Source: Brachionus manjavacas (taxonomy: Eukaryota > Rotifera > Eurotatoria > Ploima > Brachionidae). Taken from it: DNA of 64,000 nt. Location of the stretch: the NCBI GenBank assembly GCA_019054805.1, contig JAHQIY010000004.1, forward strand, positions 6,952,501 through 7,016,500. Reading direction: 5' to 3'. A model generated the notes under the pieces. The model made no database searches and was not told the origin of the DNA. It saw only the letters and a program-made list of their open reading frames with translations. Both the position numbers and the translations under genes were made by a program. Position 1 is the stretch's first letter. Each line of letters opens with the position of its first letter. Positions 12,653 through 25,500 of this stretch are shown piece by piece.

Positions 12653-13533
12653 ATTTCAAAATTTTTTAAAAAATAACTTTTGCTACTAATTAATTTATTT
12701 TACAATTAACAGCCTTTTTTTTACTACTTTTTTATTTAATTTACTACGTGTAATATTTGCTACAATTATTTATTAAATTTGCTTCTAGTTTAATTTTTTT
12801 TTGCCACTGAATTAAACAGTAGGCAGCAGCATTATTATAAAAAATAAAAAATCGTCTTAATGTTAAGTTAGTTTTGCAGTCTATGAATTAATTTCAAAGT
12901 TCAATGGCTATTAGCTGAAAAAAAAATAAAAATTTCTGAAACCAAGACAGAACGGATGTGCTCAATAAGTCATGATAATTCTCAAGAGCCATCAACTCAC
13001 ATTATTAACATAATTGCTGAAAATAATCCAATAATCGATATTTTCACTCGCGAGCATCTCTCGGCTCGTTCACTCATCTCGCTCGGTCCATTTTGCATAA
13101 ATTATCATAAAAAATTAAATTTTCACAGTTCCCAAATTTTAACAGAACTCGACTCGTCGTCGAGTCATTATAGCCTAAATTTCTTTGTTTTGTCATAAGG
13201 AAACTAAAAAATTGACTTTATCTAAATTTGCTATCACTCTTTACATTGGACGATTAATTAATAAATATTTGAATTAATGGCGTGGCTTAGGCTTGTTCAA
13301 CTACTTAACTAAATTTCTAAGCTTTGAAACAAAAATGGAGGAGTACGATCAAACTAAATGTCGCACGCCCCTATTAACTTAAAAATTCTATTTGGACATA
13401 ATAACTTTTTCCTCATCTTTTCCTAGCGCTCAATAAAATTTCATTGCTTTTTTAGACCTATGCTACAATTTTGACGAATGCTAGTTTTCAAGTTTATTCT
13501 TAATATGTAACTAGACTCAACGGCAACGTCATA
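12653..13533. other. Region upstream of the phosphatase gene
   Basis: About 880 bases with no convincing exon. From about 13,050 to 13,170 there is a local island richer in CG and TCG, including the perfect hairpin GACTCG-TCGT-CGAGTC at 13151-13166. Its position 370 nt before the phosphatase start would suit a promoter or 5' UTR, but no TATA or initiator is clear. Confidence 0.4.
13151..13166. repeat. Perfect 6-bp stem hairpin
   Basis: GACTCGTCGTCGAGTC pairs with itself around a TCGT loop, in the CG-richer patch before the phosphatase start codon. Confidence 0.6.
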
Positions 13534-16500
13534 ATGATGCGCGTCAATTCCTCAATATTTTGGCTCATTATCAATATTGTTTTGTTCATGGTAAAAAATG
13601 GTAAGATAAAGCAAAAGGAATTAAAACAAATGGTGTGCTGAGACTTAAATTTTTTATTTTTTTAGAATGTTCTAAACAAGGAGAATACAAATTTTTATTA
13701 AATAAATCCTATAACATTTTCATTGATAATGGACTATCAATAAACCGGAGTAGAAACGACTTGATTAGGTCTAATCAATTTCGTCTCAAATGCGATTTAA
13801 CTTTGGATAAAAGTTCGAACAGCACAAGCGAGCCGGATGAGTCAATGAATCAACATTATCAAATAAAATGGTTTAAGCTCGATCCGCACAAGCTATTGAT
13901 TTTGCATGACTATGCCAAATATCAACTAGATCAACTGAATGATCAGCTAATGAGCGACATAAGCATTTATCCTATTGAAACTGATTTATCCGATGAGCAG
14001 CGCTTTAGTCTTTCGTCCAACCTGATATTCAACTATAGATACAGCAGAGATTCGTTGCTGAAAATGAATGGGGTGTATTTATGCAAATTGAGTCCGAAGA
14101 GTAATCAGACATCACTTCCAAAATCTTTGTTTTTCCAGTCAGTTCAGCAAGTATCTGTTAATGGTAAGATTTTTTCGTATCTTTTGTAAATGCAAAATCT
14201 TTAGCTTTAATTAAATTTAATTCTGAATCGTCGGTGATCAGGCTAATGAATTAATCACGATCAGGTTTCGAATACTCCATTGTATAATTGATTTTGTTGT
14301 GCTAAGACAACAGAGAGTTCTAGAGAACAATAGAAGGAAAATATTAGCTATTAACTATTAACCTTTATTTCTAGGCATAACTTTCGATGAAAACCTTTGC
14401 TTCGACTCGCATGTAGATTTTATTAGATCAAGATATTATTGGAAACTTAATTACAATACTTTGGTTGATTTATGAAAAATTAATTGGCTCTATTTTTGAT
14501 TACAGTTTTTTCATTACTATTCTGATCTCAAAGACCAACCTCTCCAGGCTTCAAGTTTTCAATTAAGCACAGTTGTAATTTTCCTCAAGACACTTCATCG
14601 GATCTTCTGGTAAATTTCTTAGATGACATTAAGCTTGATAGCATTGAAGTTCGTCTAAATAAACTATTTATAAAATATCCAAAAAATAGTGTTATTTTCA
14701 AAAATACACTAATAATAGAATTAATCAAAGACTACGTTAGTGCTTTTGTTAATAGCCCAATACTCTGTAAGAACAAAAACCCATTATGTAATTAATGGAA
14801 TGAATTAATTGAAAGGTTAAATGAAAAAGGGACTATTTCTCTGATTTTCGATCTTTTTCGTTCTTTTTTTTTCATTTAAAATTAAAACAAAAAAATCTTG
14901 CTATCGTTTTTTCCAGTAATTTACTAATTTATCCGTGTACTTTATCTATCAAAATTTTCATTTAAAAATTTCGTTTTGATCTTGTCTAATGGCGGACGGA
15001 GTTTTATTACTCAGTGCCATTTCAAATTTAAATAAACTATAAAAAAAAATGGGTTGTAACTATTTATTTAATAATAATAGAAAAGTAAAAAATGAATCCT
15101 TTATGAATCCTTTATGAATCCTTTATGAATCCTTTATGAATCCTTTATGAAAAAGAAAGAAAGAGAAAAGCTGTTAGCCAAACTAAGGCTGCCAAATCTT
15201 TCTTATATAGTTTAGTCTCTGATAAAGCACAACACTATCTTACAGTTTTTATTTCTTTAATCTTCAAATTTTCAAATAATTATCTCACATTTCTTTAATT
15301 TTAAATTTCTTATATTTGCTTAGAATTTCATTGATCAAATCTTCAAGATTGTAGCACAATTATTGAAGAATAACTTTCAAAAAAAGCGGCTCACTTTTTT
15401 AAAATCATTCTTTTATCAAGATAATTTAGAGAATCTTTTTTTTTGGACAATCATGACATAAAAAAATAATTTGAAATTTTTTTATGATTAATTATTTAGC
15501 TAAAATAATAATCATTTAAGTAAAATAATCAATTCTACCTTTTTTATTAAGCTAGATTGATCAATCCTAAAAAATTTAATTCTATAAAAAAATCAAAATA
15601 ACAATTGTTTTATATTTTTCAAACAATTATTGCAATTTTTATGGCATTTTAGACTACAAAAAGCATCATTTTAACTTCAAGTGTTTTGGCATTTGTCAAC
15701 AAAGTAACATTTCACGAACCCTTGGCTACCAGTAATGTAATGAAGACCATTAATCTCTCTTAAATCATAATATTTAGATTTAATAAGTATTTGTTTAAAA
15801 AATTGAAATGAAGTTCTTACATTCCATCCACGAATGATACCATGCTGAGTGACAAGTTGATACAATTGATGATTGTTGATTTTTGTTTTATATGCAAGAA
15901 AATTAACAAACTGAATCATTTTGACCTTGGTCTACGTCTGGTCCTGTTAATTAAACAGTATCACCTGTCTTAGCTTCGCCTATTTTGGGAACGTGCTATT
16001 TTGCACTTTCTTTCACTTTCTATCAAATCACTTTCTTATTTCATTTTGATTTGACTTAAATAATATATATTAGCTTAAAAAGAAAAGTTGAATTGATTAT
16101 TTTACCTAAATGGTTATTATTTTAGCTGAATAATTGATTTTACTTTTTCTTTACGATATTTATTTCTAAAATTGGTTTCAACACTAAACAATTTTTTCTC
16201 CTTAGTCCAAATATTTTAAGTAGATTTTGTGATTTTATGTACAAAAAAGAAAAGTTCTTATAACTTTTATTCTATAAGTATAAAAATCAGTTCTGTAACA
16301 TATTTTGCATCATCAAATTTAAATTGAATTTTTATATAAACTTAATGGAACTTATAATCTGAAAAATAAATACTGAAATAAATAAAATTCATAATATTTT
16401 TTGTAACAAGGTTTTTGGTTTAAAAATAAATCAATGTTTGTTTTAAAACCAACATTTACAAAACTGATTTTTAACTTAAAAAAATCTAAAATCAAGGAAC

Positions 16501-19500
16501 TCATCTTTTTAAATAAAAAATTAAAATTTTCAAATTACTTTAGAATTAGATCACAAAAATCAAGTAGAAGATGTCAATTTCAAAATAGTGCAACAAAGTT
16601 CTAGTCATGTTCTTGCTGAAATTCAAACCAACCATACATCCATTTACTTCTCTCTAATAAAGTAGATTTTTTAAAATTAAATAAAAAGCTGAAATATAAG
16701 AAAATAAATCTAATTTTATCCACATAGATCTCCAACTGGTCAAATAATTGGCAAAGGCAAAATTTCGAACTCAGACTCTTTTCATAAAAAGCATTATTTG
16801 TTTATGGAAACACTAGAGGCCTCTACATCCTATACATTTCAATTGTATGCAAATTTGAGTCATAATCGACAAAAATTTGCGCTGATTTTCTCTCACAACA
16901 TAACAACCAACGAATCTGACCAAAACATTTTATATAACGACTATGAGTATGATCTTAACTTAGATTCGAATCAAGATTTCCTAAAACGAGTCATAAACTG
17001 TGAGTTAAGTGTGAAAGAAACAGATTTAAAAGGCCAAAATTTTCAATCCCTCATTACCAAATTAAAATCTAAAAAAAAATACCAAATCGTAACCATCAAC
17101 TATTCTCCCAAACTAATGTCATCTATTCTTAGTGAACATTTTAAGAAACCTGAAAAATATCTCTCACTGGATCATGTTGAAAATTTTTCCAGTTTTTTTG
17201 AACTGGTTAAATTTTATCAAAATTCCCAAAATTTCATAACAAATTATGAGTGTCTAAGACAATTTAAAAAAATAAAATCCACTAAGCCTTTGTGTGTATT
17301 CGATTTTCCAGTTGACGTGAACAGTGATACATCTGAAGACTATGACTACTACGACTCGGCATTGATCGATGATGAAGAGCCAAATTTTAACGTTCATACA
17401 TCACTTGAACTCGAACACCAGACAACGTTGCATATTTCTTCGCGATGTTTAAGATCTAATCGTCATGTTCGAGTCCCAAATGGTCGATCAATCAACTTGT
17501 CTTCGGTTAAAAATTCTGCATCAGAGCAAATAATCTTTCCGATCAAAGAAGAAACTACCATTAGCTTTATACCCATTACTAGAATGCAAAAAAGCGAAAA
17601 TGATACAAAAAACAAATTTCAGCCAAAAGTAAAACAGCTCTCATCATACAAAAAAGAAACACTAGACTCCATAATACCAAACTATTTGGCAAAGCATATG
17701 ACAAGCATAAATAATTGCTACATAATAAACAATAGAGAAATTCAATTTCAGATTGATAGTAATAAAATTTCGGACAATATTTATGGTAATGGCAAAATAC
17801 CACCACAAATTAATCGTGTTCAATTAATTAACAAATCAATGCCTTATTATTACTATATTGAAATATTTAGTTCGGATCTGCCGGAAAATTTAAATGGTCA
17901 AGAGCTAAACCAAAGATATCGGACAATTCTTAATAATTTAGCCATTTTGTCACGATTCAAATTTAGAATATTCAATTCTTCACAAGTAAGTGATTTTTTA
18001 AAAAAAGCTTAAATTAAATTGATTTTGATTTTTTTGCCTTAATTTATTTGTTTCATTTGATACAAAATAATTTTATATCATGCTCCTTTAAATTATGGTT
18101 GAAGTATCTGCAATAAGATTTTAATAATCAAATTTAGGGATCATTATCAAAAATTATTACTGATGATCAGGTACGACCAAAAATGCGAATAAAATGCAAA
18201 ATTTATTAAATTAACTGAATCCTGATCACATGCATTACAAAATAGTTTTTGTTTTTTTATGCTGAGGTTGTCATCTTCAAACTGTTTTATCCGTTTTTGG
18301 GGAGTATTTTCACTCATTTTTTATTCTGATGATAAGTAATTTAATTAATAAAGTTGATTTTCAAATATTGGAAGAATAAAATTCTTAAATTTTTTATATT
18401 TCTTTTTTGGATTTTTTTCTGTAACCAAATTTTAACATTTATTGAAAAATTTTTTTTCCCACAGTAAATTCAATACTTTACTTTTAGCAATTTCTGTTAA
18501 AAGAAATTAAAAAATGTTTCAAATAAAAAAATATCTTTCTTTATGCGTATATCGATGTTGGAGAAACAAATGTCTTTAATGAAGAAATTTTTTTTTTAAA
18601 TAACAGCTGATGTAGCAAATTTTGCTTCACAATGCTACATTTGATTAATTAAAAAAATTTAAAAAAAGTCATCAATGCAAAATAGGAAACCAAGTTATGC
18701 ATAATTATGCATATAAAATTTTTGTTCACTATTTTGCAAATATGTTGCAAAATTTTAAATTTTTTTTTTTTTTAGAGAACAATATTTTTTATTATAGCAA
18801 AAAAAGGAATGGTAAATAAAAATAGTGATAATTTCTTTTTAATTTTTTTTACATCAAACAATTCAAATATTAAAAACAATTTTTTGCTATATTTCCCCTC
18901 TTTTGGCAAACATAACATTTTCTTTGAGGTGATACTGATCTACTCCTGCTCCTCCTTTGATTATACTTCCGGTTTTTAATAGTAACTTTTTGACCTATTC
19001 CGTCTATTTGAAACTTCCCTCCTATTAGCTCCTCTACTTTTTCTAGGATCCTCCTCGTTGGTTTTATTATCGTTATATCGATCTATGTCAATCTTGTTAA
19101 TCTTCATCGTACTTAGTCTTAACTCGAGTGATTTTTCTATTTTACTCGTCTTTGAGAAGCTAATCTCAAATTAAAAACAACCAAGTGCAAATTTGGGGTA
19201 AAGAAGATAAAATTCCTGGGATTTATTATCTCTACCGATCATCAAACCAATCATTCACACAATGATCTATATGTGCTGGAACGTCATCTTGCTGAAAAAA
19301 ACATTGGTCTTCCGCATCACAAAAAAGCTCCACTGATGGTTAAAGGTTTTTTTCAAGTGTTTGGATATGCATAAATTGGTTAATATAGCCAGTATAAATG
19401 ATTCATGCATCAGCGTCTTCATTAGAAATGCATCCCCATTTTCTACTAATCCTCTTGCATTTTGTAACCTTGATATACAAACCTAGGTTGACATTACTCA

Positions 19501-22500
19501 TTTTTTAACCTTCTAATTATTACTCTTGTTTTACGATTTAAAAACTCAAAATTGGACTCGTCACTAAAGCTTACCCTCGCCCAGTCATTAACTGACCAAT
19601 TCAACCTTTCCTTTCACCACTTATATCTTTTTTGCCGATCTTTCACAGTAAAAAGAGGCTATCTTAAGATTCTAAACCTTTACGGTGTACCTACTTTCTC
19701 TGTATGTTGCCTCAATTTGCCTTCAGATTAGAATCAACAGATAAGTTTTTAAATTAACTTAAATTGATAGATTTCTTGATTGAATCCGAATTTCTAAAAT
19801 TTTGCGTAGTTTTTTTTTTGATTTTTACAGGAAGTTTTTCAATTTAGATTTATCAGTAGGTGAAAAAAATATTTAAGATTAAAGAGAAAAAAAAGCAAAT
19901 TAGTATTTTTAGATTTTTATTTAGTTTTAATTAATCTTAATAGTTATTGCAAAAAAAAAAAAAATAAAACAAAATAATATCTAAACTTTTTCAACATCTT
20001 CATAAATAAAAATAGCTTAAATGTTGATTTTGCTAAGTACAACAATGCCTTTCTGCTCGAATTTTTTTTAATAAATATTAATCATTAAAAATGGCACTTA
20101 GACAATTTATCTCATCTAAAATGAAGATAAAGTAAATTAAATCAGATTATTTTATTTCTAAGCTATTAATTAACAAAAAAAATTAAATTAAATTTTTTAG
20201 TCTTGTTCCATGTGACCATTATCATGATACTTTTTGACCTTTATTACACCAAGAAAGAGATGAGGATTGTTTCAGAATTTATATTAATATTGATATTAAA
20301 TATTGAATCTTTATTGTCAATTTAGTTTTTCACTTTGAAATAAAAAAGCAGGAGCCGGTGTCAGGTGAAAAGATAATTTAGTACTTTCTGATGTCTTTCT
20401 ATATTTTTCATAATAATTTTTAATTACCTAATCATTTATTCAAAGATTGCTAATATAAATGAATGAAGCGAATTTATTATAAAATTTTAGCTCAAATTAT
20501 GATCGTTAGAGGAAAATTAACGAATTCTTCAGCAAACCCTTAGTTTACAAAGTCAAAAACACCAATGCATGTGATGCATTCAGAGTTTGTTTTAAAAAAT
20601 CTTCATAGTAATTCTTTAAAATTTGAAAAAATTAAAACCATTTGTGATTAAAATATGTGATAAAATAATATCTTTATTTTATCTTTTAAACATCGACTTA
20701 AAAGCTCATTTAAAATGACACAAAATGAGTTTACAAGTGAAGCTTTGCGCACAATTAATTTAATAAATTGAAAAATTATAAGTTATTCAAATGAATCTTA
20801 AACTTTTTATTTTGGTATTTTTTCTCCTAATAAAAATAGCTGATTAAAAGAAGTTTACAATAAAATATAGAAATAATTTGACAAAATAATAGGCTTGACT
20901 ATTTCACTTGCACTTCACTGTTCATATAAGTAAAACATTTAAATAAAACATTTTTAAGTTTTAAAATATTCATTAAAATTTCATTTGTTTTTTATTCATT
21001 TTCCAATTTTGATATAAAGCAAATACTTTGTTCCCTAAATTCGTTATCTGAATTCAGCGTAACTTATTAATAACTGGTAGGGTTATAAATTTGCAGATAA
21101 ATTTAATCTTGAGTTTAGAAAAAGTTAATTAATTTATTCAATGAATTAAAACAATTATTATCGGGTTAGAAAGGCTTCAAACTTAAACTTAGATTATTTT
21201 TGGTAATCTAACATCACTTAAGGTTGATTCAAGGATTCAAATGGATATTAGATTCTGAAAACTTAAGGGTTTTTTTTATGAATTTTGTTCGAATAATGGA
21301 TCTCGAAATTATTTTTTGAACAAGAATTCATTTTTTTGTTTTAGTATCTTTAAATTCTGAGATGATTTTGTTTTTTTTTAATTTGAAAAATTGAAAAAAT
21401 TACGAACTAATTTTTTTCTGGTTTTAAATTTTAAATTTCGGTCTCTTTATATTTTTTCCAAATAAATTTGTTTTATAAATTATCTTGTTCTTTAGATGAA
21501 CATTAGAAAAGAAACAGTGAATACTGTAAAAATAAATATCAAATAATTCAAAAATTCCTATCAAAAATTTATTTTTCTTTTTTTTTACAAAGTCGATTTT
21601 TCGTTGACTGGGATAAGATATAGTCGACTTATTAAATTATTAGTGAACTCACATTTCTAATTTATTTTATTTAACTTAAAAAAATTTAAAGAATTTAATT
21701 TTTTTAAGGATCAATATAAACAAAACGGACTTTATGATTTTGAATTATTTTTATTTTTCACTTTTAATATCTTGACTATTCATGCTTAAGTTTTAATAGA
21801 GTTTATTCGATTGGGTTGGCTAAAGCTTTATAAAAGCTATTTCAAAATGTGTTTTTTTATAGATGTTTGTTTCAGACGAATAAATAATCAATTGATAATT
21901 AATATTGTAGATTGGAATCCTCACAAATAGAGTATTAAGTATCAAGTCATAGATAGATATTCAAATTAGTTATGGGCATTAGTTTCTGAATATTTATTTA
22001 TTTTAAAACATCGGAAATATTCATATCGTATTATTATTCTCAAGTTAAAACTAAAGATAACTATAAAATTTTGAAAATAACATTTCTCTGTATGTTGCCT
22101 CGGTTGGCCTTTAGATTAAAATTTGCGTTCGACAAAGACTTACCAATTTTCAAAAGAAATGCTAAACTAAAAAAAACTTCATCTAGGTTCAATTTTGTTG
22201 TTTTATTCTCTAAACTCAATTTTGATTCTAATTTTCAGCTAATTATGAAATAAAATTAAGGGATTTTTTTTAGGTTGTGAAAGCTAACTTGAGCCATCGA
22301 CCCAGAAACGCGTCAGTTAATCAATCGACAAGCTCTACTAAATCTGCAACAGCGTTAGCAGATCCTGAAAACAAGATTCATGCTTCTGTTGAAAGATTAA
22401 AATCAAAAAAAAGTCTAAACGAGGACCAAAGTTATGAGCCCGCAAAATATTCTGATTTAGAAACAAACGGTTCCGTGGCTGAACGACTAGATGCTTCTAA

Positions 22501-25500
22501 ATTAGATGACACATATGTGTTCAAAGTAAAGATTTTGTCTGAAGAGAACACAAACTTGAACGAGTTTGACATAAATGTGCATTGCAAAAAAATGAATACC
22601 ACCTTAACATTGCATTCGAATGGTCCAATTGACCTCAATCAAAATGGTAAATAGAAATTTATTAAAAAATTAATTAGTTTTTATGAAAATTTTTTTTTAA
22701 TTAATTATCTTTATTGAAATGCTCACAAGTTTATTAAAGATCAAATTTCATATCAAATTTTTAATGATCAATGAACCTAATTCTTCTAAATTTGTAAAAA
22801 ATTAGTTCTGATTGATTAGAAAAATTGATATGTTGAAAGTAATAAAAAACTTAAGATTGCCTAGATCGATTCTTAGTATGAAGCGTGTAAAGTATTGAAT
22901 TCTCATTTTTCAATAGCGATCAAACACAAATATATATCCAATTTAGTGGAAATAAAAAAAATTCAATATTTAGTTGCTTTAGTAAGCTAGTCGAAAAATT
23001 AAAAACAAAACATATTTTGTTATTACACAATCGCAAAAAAGTCCTTAATTAGCCAACATAATCCAAAAATTCCAATAAGCTCTTTATTTTTTATTTTTCA
23101 AAAAAAAAATCAATTAAAAAAAAGAAATTAATTACTCCTAATTAAATAAAATTTTCATAGCTTTAAATTTCCATGTTAAAAATTTTTAGACTATCAAGTT
23201 TAAAAAAAAATTAATTATCGTAGCATGTAATTCACTGTAATTTTTTTAATTGTTTTAAATTTAAGATGCAAACAATTCGTTCTTTGGCTTAGTACTTACA
23301 ATTTTATGCGCTGTGATTATAATCATAGCCGGTTGTTTGTTCTGTCTAGTTATCAAAAGGTAATCTATTTAAGCCTTAATTAAAGGTTAAATTGATTTGA
23401 ATAAAAAATTTAAATCTTAATAGAAAATACGGTCTTAATGCGCCCAACTATTTGCTTAACTTCAAAAATAGCTTTTTTCTAAAACCAAGCAATTTGAATC
23501 TGGAAGTAGACACAAATTGTAAAATGGCAAAAAAGTCGCGTACATTTCAGTACCACCATCAATACCAGCAGCAGCAGTATCAACTTGAGCCGAGCAAAAG
23601 ATCCAATTTACCTTCGGCAAATATTCAAAAAACAAACGTGTTCAATCCAGTAGTTAAACCGCACTCATTTAGCTACAACTATGGTAAGAATTTTTTTTTC
23701 TAAAATAATCCTTTTCCTTTCTTCAAAATCTCTATTGGGTTTCCTCGATTCTTAGTTCGTATGCTTCGAAAAAAACTACAGTCTCGTTCATCTCAGAGTC
23801 CGGACTATTCATTGTCCATTTCATCGTCAAATAATAGTAAAATAAACATAGACGAGTCTAGTAATTTACTCAGGCGAATTCGGCAATTTTTTAAACTTGA
23901 AGAAAACCAGCCTGCTAACTTTATGTGCATGACACAAGGAGATAGTTCAACTGGCACATCATCGTCTAGCTCGTCACCTCTAGTTGTATTTACAAGACCA
24001 ACTACCGACTCGACACAAATTGACCTGTCCATCAACTCTTCGATTTCAAATACCGAAACTAGTTTATTTGCTTACCAAGGTTAATTGATTAAGTTTTATG
24101 AGTGTTGTTATAGATTTTAGTGTTGGGTGTAAAAATTAATCTAGTCGCTAACATTTTTAAAATAGATTTTTGCTTTTTTTAGCTCATCAATAAAAATATA
24201 CCAAGTTTTTAATTTTTATTTTTTTATAAAAAGAAGACAATGACGCAGTACCAATCGAAGCCTTTGAGGAATATGTCAATAAAATGCATGTAGATGGAGA
24301 TTTCGGTTTTGCTCAACTATACGAAGTATTAACAAATAAAGTTCAATAAAATTACATTTGTTAATTATTTTTTTCTAGGAAATCTCAAATGCTACCAAAG
24401 CTTATTCTTTTAGCTCAGATATATCTCTTCACGAATGTAATAGGTGCAAAAATCGCTACTCAAATATTTTAACATGTAAGGTCTTATTTTTTTATTTAAA
24501 TAGCAATAAAAATTCGATTTTTTAAAAGATGAACATAGCCGAGTAAAACTGTCCCATGATGAGAGGGATGAGTCGTATGGCTATATTAATGCAAATTATG
24601 TGGATGTAAGATCATCAATTTATTTTTTGTGATTTTTAAAATTTTTGCTTCAAAGGGATACCAAAAGCCTAATGCATACATTGCCACTCAAGGTCCATTG
24701 CCGAACACTTTTGCAGATTTTTGGCGCATGATATTAGAAAAAAATTGTAGCATTGTGGTCATGATTACGAATGTAAAAGAAAAAGGACGAGTAAGTTTTC
24801 ATAATAATTTAAGTTGAATTTTATATGAATTTGGATTCAGATTAAGTGTGACCAATATTGGCCAGATGAAGGCATAGAGTTTTATGGTAGTATACAAGTG
24901 ACTCATTTGCACACAATCGTGTACGCGTTTTATACCAAGCGAATCTTTACCATAAAAATAAGGAATTCAAAAAAGGTAAAAACAAATGCATCTTAATTCG
25001 ATTAAACAATATCTGATAATAATTTGTAAAAATTTTCGCAGGAATCAAGGTTCTTTAAGTTTTATCAAAATTAGGAATTTAGTTTATTGCATATAAGTCA
25101 TTTTTGAGTTAAAAAAATTTCTTAAAAAAATTGAAATAAAATTACCAACTTGTTTATTAATTTGAACTTATTTTTATGAAAAATCGGCCAATTCGATTTT
25201 TAAAACCTTATTTGATTTTTTATCTGTTTAAAAAATACTGAGTTAAAATCAGATATATTTTCTAAAACTGGTGAGATTTTTTTTTTGTCTAGAATACAAT
25301 AAAAAGAAAATATAAGTAAATATTTAATCTGACTAATGACAATTTTAAAGATTAACAAATAAAATCAAGATCAAATTAAATTTCTTTTGAGCTTTTACTT
25401 AATAAGTTTAATTAAAGCGTTAAATCTCTATTCTAATAATATTCATTAGAGATTGGTATAATCTTATTTTTTTGAACAGGAAAAAAACAGTGTAAAAAAA

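Noticed and set aside
12956-13198. 80-codon plus-strand frame
   Set aside because: No domain, no splice partner and Ser/His/Ile-rich composition; looks like a chance frame in the CG-richer patch upstream of the phosphatase.
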